Shown here: positions 1-11,776 of the stretch, piece by piece
Position numbering within the stretch: position 1 is the stretch's first letter
Layout of the letters: each line of letters starts with the position of its first letter
Assembly (NCBI GenBank): GCA_963920705.1
Contig: OY987225.1
Location: forward strand, 33,333,458-33,397,457
DNA length: 64,000 bases
Source: Odiellus spinosus
Taxonomy: Eukaryota > Arthropoda > Arachnida > Opiliones > Phalangiidae
Reading direction: 5' to 3'
The notes under the pieces: generated by a model
The model's database searches: none
Seen by the model: only the letters and a program-made list of their open reading frames with translations
Told to the model about the DNA's origin: nothing
Program-made: the position numbers and the translations under genes

Positions 1-715
1 TAGTTTTAAAAATTAAATCGTAATAATTAATTTTTAAATATAAAATTTACTATTAGTGAAAATTAATTAAAAATAGTAATTTTTGCTGAACTTTAGTCTC
101 AAGTTCTATTCATTCAAATTTTAAATTCCACTAGAGGAGCCACAATACACAACTGGTTGTATTTCATTCTCCCTTTAAGAACATTTCACTAGCTCTGATT
201 TTGAAATTAAGATATCATCGTATTTTTGTTGCCTGCATAAATAAAAATTCGTTGTGAAATTACTTTTAATCCCAACTGATCCAAATTTATCTTTCTAAAG
301 TAATTTGAAGAAAATTTGTAATAAGCGTAAACTCCTTGACCAGCTTAATACGAAAGGGTACGGGCCACACCCGTACAAAAAAAGACACGAAAAAAAAAAA
401 AAAAAAAAAACGAAAAAAGTCCTTAAAAACACTTTTCCCCTTATTTTGAAATAAAAGAAAAAAGTTCACGTCAAGAACGACTGTAAAAATAAAGGACTCA
501 TTTTCGAGAAGAACTGGTAAATACAAATTTCGTTTCTATTGGGATTTAACATTACTTATCAATTCGCCTCAGCTCTTCTCATTATGTCAACTCATCTTGA
601 AATACAGAATTTATATAATTAATTGAAAATTGGGATTATTAATATTTTAAGGCTAGTTAAGGATATGCTTATATTTTTCCCTTAAAGCGCAATTAGCGTA
701 CGTACAATACGATAG

Positions 716-1052
716 CAGAAGCCGATGAAACCCTCCTTTGAAGTCTATTACTCCCTCGTCTTGTCTACCCCTCTCTGTATGGGTTAGTTTCAAAAAGCGC
801 GATTCGTACGCCTCCTAACGGTAGATATTTTCGGAGCGGGAGTTCGTCGAGCGAATATCTCTAGCAGCCTTGGAGTTCGTCAAAAAACGTCGTCGTTTGT
901 GGAGAGAGAGAATTTCCAATTTTCCTTAGACAGGGGGGTATGAAGTAGGACCCCTCCGATCTCGTAAAATTGTGAATTTTACCCATACAGAGAGGAGCGC
1001 TATATCGAACATTAGAGTAGTAGACTTCAAAGGAGGGTTTCATCTACTTCTG
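716..1052 (+). mobile_element. MITE family A, copy 1 (337 bp)
   Basis: Long terminal inverted repeats begin CAGAAGCCGATGAAACCC and end with the complement; the right end has CTACTT where copy 2 has CGGCTT. Flanked by 7-bp near-repeats ACGATAG (709-715) and ACGAAAG (1053-1059). There is no coding capacity. The second copy at 47.44 kb has the same length in inverted orientation. Confidence 0.88.
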
Positions 1053-1059
1053 ACGAAAG

Positions 1060-3390
1060 CAATTAGAATAACCCATACTAAATATTTCAAGGACAGCTTA
1101 TAAAGAGAACATTATTAAGACATTTTAAATTTCGGGATTAAACTAATCCTTAATAGGATATAAATTAAATTAAAAATGCTTCTTGAATAAAATATTCAAT
1201 AAACACTTTGGGCTTCGTCTTCGTTCGAGCGAAAATTTACAAAAGGAAATAATAATTAATTTTACACAATTCGTTTTATTTAAAAAATTTTCCTTCTTTT
1301 CGTCGTTAATATAACTAGAAAATCACTGTCTTTAAATTCAATTTGCATCCTTAACATGAATAATTTTCGTTTTACGATTTTTTATTTTTTTTTTTCCGCA
1401 ATTATTATGGCCCTAACTTGGATTGAATTAAATTAATTAAATCAAATGTATATAAAATACATTGCCCATAGTTTTCTATATTTTAACGTAACTGTACACG
1501 TAGAAATCACGTGCCACTATTCGTATGATATTTTTGAAATACTCGCACGTGTCTGTAATATAAAAATTGTAGAAAATTGGCTCGAGACATTCTTGGCAGA
1601 AAATTTGGCGGGAAAGTAATGGCACGTGGAACGATATTAAAATCACATAGGTACTTAAAAAAGACGCCGAATTCGGGCCTTGCCAAGCTCGCGAATTATT
1701 CTTTTAAAAAATATAAACCCTTCTTTTAATTTCAAACAAGTATTACGAGTTAAAATAAGAGAAAAAAAAAAAATTATAATAAAGTCATTTTTTTATATTT
1801 AAATTGTTAATTAGTTTTATTACAATTTTTACTGTCGAGACCTAGCCGCGTGCTTATAACCTAAATACTGGTTTCTTTTATCTTTCGACTATAAAGAGGA
1901 CCTTCGCCTAATTCAAGCGGTCACCTGTAATATCACGACTCAACTTTGAAATGTCCCGCACGCAATTTTCTCTCGCTCTCGTTAACTAAGAAGATTAATT
2001 ATGATTTAAGTTTCTTCTAGAAAAAGGCGATGTTTTCAATTATAAGAGGAACACGTATTTAAATCTCATTTTAAAGAAAAATTTCATGTAAATAAATTAA
2101 AATTCATGGTTTATTTTAAGAACAATGAATATTTCAGATCGGGTCAAGGGGTAATCTGATCACCAACGTAAATTATACGTGTAGACTCGGAAAATAAATA
2201 AATAAATATTTAATAAGAAATATTTGTCTGTCTTTAGTGAATGCGCGCCATGAATCCACAACCCCCTTCAATGAGAGGGTGATAATTAAGAGGTGGTGGG
2301 TCTAATCTTCCTTATTAGCGAAAGTCCTTTGCAGGGCAACCAAATATATGTTTTTTGCCACTGACGTCAGCAATGTCAATTCAAGAGAACCAATAATATA
2401 CAGTTTTATTGTCGTTGAGGGGTGAGGCTTTTCCTTGGGCTATGAGTCAAAATTAAATAAGGGCAATAAGTCCTTATATATTTATCATAATTCCTGGTTC
2501 TATATTTTCTTAAAAAGAGATTTTTTCGAAATTGCCAAGATGAGGATTCAATTTCATCCATTATATTTCTAAATTAAAATATCCCCGATTCAAATAAAGC
2601 ATCAATTGTACAGATTTCGAGTCTGATCATCTAAATTCACTAACTTCACTCGAAACACTTGGCCTAAATCGTTATAATTTCGTCATGAAGAGATGGAAGG
2701 TCGATTACCCAATCAAACAAAAGTTTAAAAGCATCGCGTGGCCGAAAGAGTGATAACTAAAAGAATTAAAATAATTGGATGGAAAATATTGTAACTCGTC
2801 TTGAGAAATAACCCAACGTCATTCTTTGAGAACATCATTCATTTCTTCTTCGGTAATATCTTATGACCTTTTACGTAATTCTCATCTTTTAAACGTAATT
2901 TCCCTTTCTCCCGTCTCATTACGTTCTCGAAACCGTATTATTTTCTTCGCGGTAATATTTATTACAACGTCTTACGTATGACGTAATCGCCTTTCGGGGC
3001 CGGATTTCGCAAAAAAACAAAAAAACAAAAACCAAATTGGGAGGATGGATGATACTCGCGAAGGGGGATCGTTGCCGATCGATTTCCATATATCGTGATC
3101 GCGTCTTATTCACGATTTATTCATTTTCTTATGATTTATCGAAGTAAATCGTCGAGAACCTTCGCTGCGCTGCGCCACCCAAATGTTTTAACAGTCTGAC
3201 AGATTTTTTAATTGATTTTTGAAAACATATATAACCGCTAATTTAATTTAAAGTGGGGCTCTCAAGTTTGAGTGCTTCAACCATTAACAATACTCTTAAT
3301 TAATTATTGCCCATATATCGCTAGAATTTTGTTTAATTTATTTTAATTTATATGTATATATATTAATTATTTGATTACCATTGTATAACC
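1060..3390. other. Gene-free AT-rich stretch
   Basis: No splice-compatible coding signal, RNA gene or ordered repeat seen; homopolymer runs only. Confidence 0.5.
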
Positions 3391-3393
3391 TAA

Positions 3394-3550
3394 TACCCTC
3401 TTCAGAGGAGGCGTAATTAGTATAATGGTTTAATCAGATTTAACCGAAGTTTGCATAGCCTTCTCAGTTCAGTAAACTTCGGTTAATTGTGATTAAACCT
3501 CGGTTAAATCTGATTAAACCGGCTACTTACGCGTCGTCTGAAAAGGGTAT
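3394..3550. mobile_element. Inverted-repeat element E (about 157 bp)
   Basis: Arms ATACCC...GTTTAATCAGATTTAACCG and the complement fold the whole segment into one imperfect hairpin. A partial relative lies at about 20,486-20,541. The TTAGTATAATGG stretch gives it a superficial tRNA look. Confidence 0.75.
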
Positions 3551-4390
3551 AACTCATAGATAACAAGATCTATAGACCCCTAGCTCTTTCAAAAACACTA
3601 AGAAAAAAAAATATATAATGCCTATGGATTATGTATTTAATTTTATAATTTTATTAAAAGGCTATATTTAAAATGTTTATTAAAATAACCGGACCGTTGA
3701 GCTGGCTTAATAATTTTTAAAGGGAGAATTAAGTATGAAGAAATAATTTGGTTTTGTTTATTTGATTGAAATCAAAAACTAATCCCAAACGTTCTAGTTA
3801 ATTTTTAATGAATTTTTCTCTAGCGGGATTTTATTGATTAACTTTAATTAATTATCTCCTCCACCCAAGAAAGCCGCGATGAAATAATTAAGCTTAATTA
3901 GAGCTAGGGACGATTCCCTCCAACCTTAGACTTTTTAATGATAAAATAGCTATAATGGACGCTGGACTTTTACCCAAGAAAAGTTTAATACTGGTCAGTT
4001 TGGGTTCAAAATCGGATTAAGATGTCTTCTAAGAGAAAAGAAAGGGTTTATTTTACTGTCAGTTCGTTATTTCCGGGTGGGTTATTAAAGGAGGATTAAT
4101 GCCGGGCCGCGGAAGTAGGATTAAATAATGATTAAGTATAGAGCTCGGATTAAGAATAATCAGAATTGATTGGAAACGCCCAATTAGGCGACACGTCTAA
4201 GATATATATAACTTTAACGTTACGAAACATTCGTATTATTTACTGGTAATTAGGATTTTGGTGTAGCTTGAGGTACGTGTCTTTGGACTACTGGTGTTAT
4301 TTCTACTTTTTAGGCGGATATTTAATAGTTTTGAGGTAAAAATATTGCCTTTTTTCTCTATTTCCCCAAAATAAGTATTTCATATTGTTC

Positions 4391-5295
4391 TTAATTTCGC
4401 AATTCAGGTCCTTTAATTTTAAACGAATTGAATTTAAATTATTAATTACAACTGTATTTAATTAAAAATATATTTAATTGGAGCTTTTTTTAAATTAAAA
4501 ATGAATATAATTAAAAATTCATTTAAATGAAAGATGTACTGAATTGAATTAAAAATATATTTAATTGGAGATGCATTGAACTTAAAATATTTTAATTAGA
4601 ACTGAATTGAATTAAAATTAATAATTTAATTGGAAATGTATTGAATTAAAGATATATTTTAATTAGAAATGAATTGAATTAAAAGTATTCATTTAATTAG
4701 AGATGTATTGAATTAAAGATATATTTCAGAAGTGAATTGAATTAAAGACATAGTTTAATTAGAAGTGAATTGAATTATCGATACATTTTAATTAGATGTG
4801 AATTGAATTAAAGATATATTTTAATTAGAAATGAATTGAATTAAAAGTATTCATTTAATTAGAGATGTATTGAATTAAAGATATATTTCAGAAGTGAATT
4901 GAATTAAAGACATAGTTTAATTAGAAGTGAATTGAATTATCGATACATTTTAATTAGATGTGAATTGAATTAAAGATATATTTTAATTAGAAATGAATTG
5001 AATTAAAAGTATTCATTTAATTAGAGATGTATTGAATTAAAGATATATTTCAGTTAGAAGTGATTTGAATTAAAGACATAGTTTAATTAGAAGTGAATTG
5101 AATTAAAGATATATTTTAATTTGAAGTGAATTGAATTAAAGATATATTTTAATTAGAAGTGAATTGAATTAAAAGTATTCATTTAATTAAAAATGTATTG
5201 AATTAAGGATATTTAAATGAAGATGTATTGAATTAAATATATTTAAATTAAAAATCCATTTACAGATATAATTGAAAAAAATATATCTATTTAAT
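4391..5295. repeat. AT-rich tandem array with about 36-42-bp units
   Basis: Degenerate units of the form GTGAATTGAATTAAAG plus ATATATTTTAATTAGAA. A higher-order block of about 170-180 bp (four to five units) is duplicated almost exactly around 4,790-5,000. Confidence 0.9.
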
Positions 5296-5765
5296 TGATG
5301 GGTAAACCCCCTTTCTACATATCATTATTATACGTGATTGGGTTATTTTTCGCTGCAAAATACTACGCGTTTTTTGAATTTTACAATAATATCTTGAGGC
5401 AATGATTCAATCGGAGTTAATTAACGCTATTACTCCGGGGTATCCCGAAGCTTCTTAAGAAATCAAAGGCAAGATCGACCGGGAATCCACCGTTCGACAA
5501 AAAGCCCGAAGAAACTGGAATATTAGGGTTATTTGTCTTAGAGATTACGGCGCTGAATTTTCAAAGCGAGGGGACTAACCTTCTTAAATTAAAACCGGGG
5601 AATTTCGCGGGTTATTTTCATTTTTCAAATCACTTTAATTGAAGCAACACGATTACAATAACGTGGGGAATAGTTTTTTTTTTTTCTTGAAGATTAAAGA
5701 TATTTTAAAGTACACGTCACGAGTATTTCGTAATTAAGTTAATTAAGTCGCTAACGATTGAATTT

Positions 5766-7189
5766 TAAAGTTCCAGATTCGAAACTTTATTTTTGACATT
5801 TTTGAAATCCGCGAAAACTTCAAAACTTCATTTTCCCTTTTTTGGTTTTTTCGAAAATGAGCAAAAATAAAGTTTCGAATCTGGAACTTTTTTTGGTGGA
5901 TTTCGGTTCCTTTCGGGGTCCTATTTCCATTAAAGCGAGTTGAGACCAATCCGTTTATCGGTTTTGTCAAAATAAAATATTTTAAAGTCATATTTCGCCA
6001 CGTTAATCTCCATAGGGGGCCAATAAGGTATAATTTAAAGTATTTGGTTGATTTTTACCGGGTTTTTTCTCGTTAAAAGTCATTAAAACGATATAATTAT
6101 AATTTACGTAACTAATTACGAGGAAAAAACCAGGTCAGAATCAGTCAAATCCTCAAAACAATACATTATCCGCGCCCTATGGGGATTAACGTGGCGAAAT
6201 ATGACTTTAAAATATTTTATTTTGACAAAACCGATAAACGGATTGGTCTCAACTCGCTTTAATGGAAATAGGACCCCGAAAGGAACCGAAATCCACCAAA
6301 AAAAGTTCCAGATTCGAAACTTTATTTTTGACATTTTTGAAATCCGCGAAAACTTCAAAACTTCATTTTCCCTTTTTTGGTTTTTTCGAAAATGAGCAAA
6401 AATAAAGTTTCGAATCTGGAACCTTTTTTGGTGGATTACGGTTCCTTTCGGGGTCCTATTTCCATTAAAGCGAGTTGAGACCAATCCGTTTATCGGTTTT
6501 GTCAAAATAAAATATTTTAAAGTCATATTTCGCCACGTTAATCTCCATAGGGGGCCAATAAGGTATAATTTAAAGTATTTGGTTGATTTTTACCGGGTTT
6601 TTTCTCGTTAAAAGTCATTTAAACGATATAATTATAACTTACGTAACTAATTACGAGGAAAAAACCAGGTCAGAATCAGTCAAATCCTCAAAACAATACA
6701 TTATCCGCGCCCTATGTAGATTAACGTGGCGAAATATGACTTTAAAATATTTTATTTTGACAAAACCGATAAACGGATTGGTCTCAACTCGCTTTAATGG
6801 AAATAGGACCCCGAAAGGAACCGAAATCCACCAAAAAAAGTTCCAGATTCGAAACTTTATTTTTGCTCATTTTCGAAAAAACCAAAAAAGGGAAAATGAA
6901 GTTTTGAAGTTTTCGCGGATTTCAAAAATGTCAAAAATAAAGTTTCGAATCTGGAACTTTTTTTGGTGGATTTCGATCGCTTTTGGGGTCCTATTTCCAT
7001 TAAAGCGAGATGAGACCAATCAGTTCATCAGTTTTATCAAAATAAAATATTTAAAATCCAGATTAGCCATGTAAATCCCCATAGGGCGCGGATAATGTAT
7101 TGTTTTGAGGATTTGACTGATTCTGACCTGGTTTTTTCCTCGTAATTAGTTACGTAAGTTATATTTATATCGTTTAAATGACTTTTAAC
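5766..7189. repeat. Tandem array of long palindromic units (about 535-bp period)
   Basis: Two complete units and one truncated unit. Each complete unit is a near-perfect inverted repeat of about 580 bp. The complete third unit runs 6607-7189, from GTTAAAAGTCATTTAAACG to its complement. Nested inner arms GTTCCAGATTCGAAACTTT flank an approximately 70-bp core. Period between CCGGGTTTTTTCTCG marks is 535 bp (6058 to 6593). The open frames in it are by-products of the arms and do not resemble known proteins. Confidence 0.9.
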
Positions 7190-7195
7190 TAGAAA

Positions 7196-7475
7196 AAAAA
7201 TTGGGGCAAATAAATCCGTTGAAAGAGATCTCAAATTGTGGCAAATAAATTCGTTAAAAGTGATCTCAAATTGGGGTAAATAAATCCGTTAAAAGAGATC
7301 TCAAATTGGAGCAAATAAATTAGTAAATACATCTCAATTCAGGCATGCAAATTCGTCAAATCAGTTCAAAGTTCAGGATAAAAAAAAGTTACGAGTGATC
7401 TCAAGTTCAGGCAAATAATTTCGTTATAAAAGAGATCTCAAATTGGGGCAAATAAATTCGTTAAATTCGTGCAGA
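7196..7475. repeat. Tandem repeat, about 39-bp units
   Basis: Units of GAGATCTCAAATTGGGGC followed by AAATAAATTCGTTAAAA, four well conserved and several decayed, immediately after the palindrome array. Confidence 0.85.
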
Positions 7476-7989
7476 GACATTAAGGTTTTTCCCAATTAGG
7501 TGGGAAAATTCCCTGTTAAGATATAAATCAAAAAGTGTTTTAATTACACCCGTTTAATTACTAGGTAACCCCCCCCCCCTCCACTGTGGAAATGAATCTC
7601 CAATTAAAATATTATGAATGTTATTTTCGTTCGTTGGATTTTAAAATAGAGATTTCCCGTTTAGCGAGATGATTTATTGTGAGAATAAATTAAAAGGAGG
7701 GTAAAAAAAATAAAATAAAATTAAAGGGATAATGAAAACCTTTTTCAATTTGTTGAATACAGATTATTTCATTTGGTCAATTTCTCGTGATTAAATTCGC
7801 GAGCTTGGTGTCCAGATCGATCCAGAATTCTATTACGTTTCGTTATGTACTGTTCGTATAAGAATCTTAATTAAGGAATTGGGTGCACGCTATGTTAATT
7901 TTACTTCCTAATTAATGGAAATTATTTAAATTTTTCGGCTATCCACGTGGTGTTAGGCCTTATTATAAAATAACCTTGGAAATGGATAA

Positions 7990-8150
7990 AAGAGCGGTTA
8001 AAAAGCATCAGTTTGTGTTGAAGATGTTGCCTTTTTCAAAGGTTGGTTCAAAGTATAGGATTTTCTATACTTTTGCCAACCTTGAAACTAACAAAAAGAA
8101 ACGTTAAATAGAACCCGTTTCTACGGAAGATGTTGCCTTTTTTCAAGGTT
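7990..8150. repeat. Short duplicated segment
   Basis: GAAGATGTTGCCTTTTT followed by CAAGGTT occurs at about 8,020 and 8,126. An inverted AGTATAGGATTTTCTATACTT hairpin (quoted in part: TATAGGATTTTCTATA) lies between. Function unknown. Confidence 0.5.
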
Positions 8151-8159
8151 GAGACGAAG

Positions 8160-9879
8160 TCAGAATTTATGTTATCGTTTATTGTATTGATTAACCGGAC
8201 TGGTGAAAATATAGGATTTTATAGGAATTATAGGACCACTGGGATGCCAAAAAAAAAAAAAAATTTCAACGGATGATAATTACTAGCACTTCAGCTAAAT
8301 TAACTTTTACCCCAAAAAAGTCCCTGATTTTCCAAACAAAATTACAAATATCTATGATATTTAGAGAAAAACACCAAATCGACCCTAATAACATTTTAAT
8401 TTATAAATTAAGTTTTGAGCCCATTAATCTGAAACATCGCAAATAGACTAACAAAGAATAGAGCTATGTAATGCAAAAACCAGCATTACCATACCTAGTC
8501 CAGAGGTCAAGATATGATGGATTGAACAGATCCTACTTTTCGGTTCACCTTAATTCCCTGATATTTAAATATATTTCAGTTTTGTATACGAACTCGGGTT
8601 GTTCATCTTCCCTTTAGAGAACCTCGTTCTCGGTGAGAACTGGAACACTGAATACCCTATAAAGTTTCCATTTTTATCCTTAAAGATCTAAACATCTATC
8701 CCAGGCTATAAGTTATTAAGTTTCAGTTTCCTATCGGGGATTTCTAGGGGCTTCAGAGTGATAATGAAAACGAGGAAAGTACTTAAAAGTCTTATATTAT
8801 TCACAAAAACATTAATTTATATGTCGTGGCAATTATAAAGCCTATATAGTTCTGGCACCTGTGATAAGGTCGCTTTCGCGCGGTATTTTTTGCGAAAGTA
8901 CTACCTTTGAACTGAGGGAGGGGTAGCTGGTAGCTAGCGGCCGGTAAGCGGGTTTAAATGGGAAAACAGGCAACTCTCCTTCACCCCTATATCCTCCTAG
9001 GTGATATGGTCACGTGATCAATGCCCGTTTTATTTCAATACTTTCTTACTAGATGGATTAGGATTATTATAGATTAATAATATCATACGTTTAACCAAAA
9101 TTATTTTACTTTAATAGACTGTCGTTGATTTTAAGAAAACTTTTAGCTTATGTGACGTCACATCACGTGACCACTCTTCCCCCACTCGAAATTCCACTAT
9201 TAATATTGAAGTTTTGAACAAAAGCTTTGAATAGAATGAAGCCTCGGCCATTAGATGAGCACGAAAGCCTAATTTTGTATATAATCAATCAAGTTTTGTA
9301 TAGTCGCTATTTTTCCTCCTTAGACTAATTATTCTAATTATCCCCCTTCGTTACGCTTCTCAATTAAGTCCCTATTTAGATTTAGATTAAGGGGGGGCAT
9401 CTAATTACGAACGCCCTTAAAACATTTTTTAATTTAATTTTAATAAAGCAATTATTATTAAATTATTCTGTATAAATGAATTTTATATAGCATTTTGGCG
9501 GGAATAAATTTCCTATTGAAGATTAGGCCTATGCGGAGTAATTTCATCAATATTTAACTAACATTTAAATTAAATTAGCCCATATACCAAATTCTAATTT
9601 CAGCTAGAAAATAAAAAATAATCATCTATGGAATCTTTAGCCTTTATTCTCGGTAATATTATTAAAGCAAAACTTATGGGTTACGTAACGAATGCCTAAT
9701 TAGAAGCTATTACGTTTGGCCCGGTATAATTTCAAAAGCGAACGTGTGAGAAGAAGTTTAAATAATTTTCAAAATATTGAGGATGCTTTTCAATTTCTCT
9801 CTCTCACTTTTTCTTTTTGGTAATAAGCGCGAATGCGTCTATCAAACTAAAAATCATTGACCTAAATTTGCCTCAAGTT

Positions 9880-9929
<50 letters not shown>

Positions 9930-11776
9930 ATGATTATTTTATTATTACATCAACGCGCTGCCCACTTCGTGAAAATTATATCATTATTTACCTTACTCCA
10001 CCACCTTGCCCATACTCATGTCACAAAGTTGCGTAACATTTATTTTCAGGTGCATCAAATGATATGAAAAACCCTAATTAAAACTATAAATTTAACTAAT
10101 ATAAACTTCTGCAGGCGGAGATAGAAAGGAGCTTACATTTTTAACCCAGTGAAAACTTAGACTGATTCTGACTGCATAAAGTTATTCAAATATTCAATAC
10201 GAAAGCTTATTCTATCCGCAGACGGAAAAAGGTCTTACAAAAAAAATCTAATGAAAGTCAATGTAACTTCATTCTACTACAAAATAGTACGAGACACGTA
10301 TTCTACGCTTTCGAATGCTATCAGTTATCGTTGAACAATTATTGATCAAAAACATATATATTCTTCGCGCCCTCTTTTAGACAAAAATTGAAATATTAAA
10401 AAAAAATTGGCGGGAAAATATTTTTTGAGGAAATCCTAGCGACATCTATCTTTCAAAACTACAACAATTAATTTATATTATTTCGGTTACGACAGCGGCG
10501 TCATCTATATCATCCCAATAACACTAACTATTTATTAACGATGAAAAATTAAATTATAAGATATCAAATTAAATATTATTTTTAAATCAAATGTATTTAA
10601 ATTTCGCGTTTAACTTTACAGCCCCAAAGCGATAAAAGTACAACACTTTCGCCCAACCAAAATGAGGTGGAATGGTATCTAATAACGGGATACAACTAAT
10701 ATAAATTAAACAATTGGCATTATAATAATTAGCTAAGGGTAATTAAAAAGGGGTAAAATAAACGGGCAAATTAAATTTTGAAACTTACGAATTTTCAATC
10801 CTTGAAGATCCGATGAGTTGCCACAGAGTTACTTTGCAAATAAGGTTTTATCGCGCACTATTCTTGGCACATTATTAATTTTATAATCACTGAAAGACCA
10901 AAACGCGAAAAGCAGACACTCACGTACGCGAATCGAAACATTTTAACATCTTCCTGTAGATTTTTTTGATGATAATTTACTGTTCAAAACAGTCCAATTT
11001 GCCCCATCATAGCTCGTAGTGCTTTTTAGTAGATTTGAGGTTTCCCGCCGCTGCTAAGCCTTAGCCATGGCTTCCATAATAAGTTCTATTCAGAACCCGT
11101 TGGAAATTTCCCGCTTTCACCTAAGCCTGGGCTCATAGAATTATAGATCACCAGTGTTCTTCATCTTCCATCCTATTTTCATTTCCAAATATATATTTTC
11201 ATTCCTTGAATCTTTGCGCATCTTTGTAAATATTAATTGGCAATAATAATTAATTGCAATTAAACTATATCGCGAAAATAAACGGAGACTTGTCAAGCTT
11301 TGACTGATTTTGCCGCTCATTTCGAACCGAATCTAAACTTCTCAAGTAAGCATGCAGAGTAAAGAGGTTTTTACACGTCTCAAAGGCGGGCGCATTTAGA
11401 AAAGTAGTTCTTTCATAGTTTGAAAGTTTCTCGCATGTAAATTGAGATAATTTTCAATAACTATAATGTTGAAACAATTAAAATTAGCTTGCAACTATTA
11501 TTATCGTTTCTTTTATCACAAGAGTACATAAACTATGAATATGAAAATCGTAACAAACAGGTTCAAAGAAAGAAAATGAAAAAGAAAAAGCAGAGTTTCG
11601 ACCAATTAGAGGTCTGTCTGCGGCTTGAGTCTGCGCACAGTCGGCAACGGCTCGTAACATCGTCTGTTTTGGGCTTTTAGCAGCGGTGTGATCATGTATT
11701 AATTTCAGTTACAGTTTGAAGAATGGTTCTGCCTTTTAAATTTTTAGTTTTCATTGAATAGAGTATAGCGGCCGAT
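8160..11776. other. Gene-free stretch upstream of the kinase gene
   Basis: Apart from the ATT microsatellite I see no supported feature. The last few hundred bases must contain the kinase promoter and 5' UTR, but no TATA box or initiator can be assigned with confidence. Confidence 0.5.
9881..9927. repeat. (ATT)n microsatellite
   Basis: About 15 uninterrupted ATT units. Confidence 0.95.

Noticed and set aside
861..1043. Small frames inside the two family A MITEs
   Set aside because: They cross the terminal repeats, are not long enough for a transposase and differ between copies.
3412..3440. tRNA-like start GCGTAATTAGTATAATGG
   Set aside because: The stretch belongs to an inverted-repeat hairpin; no acceptor, anticodon or T-arm pairing follows.
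6116..7074. Repeated frames containing NRTPKGTEIHQKK in the palindrome array, as possible peptide genes
   Set aside because: The same peptide appears on both strands because the DNA is palindromic; there is no similarity to known proteins and no codon-level constraint.
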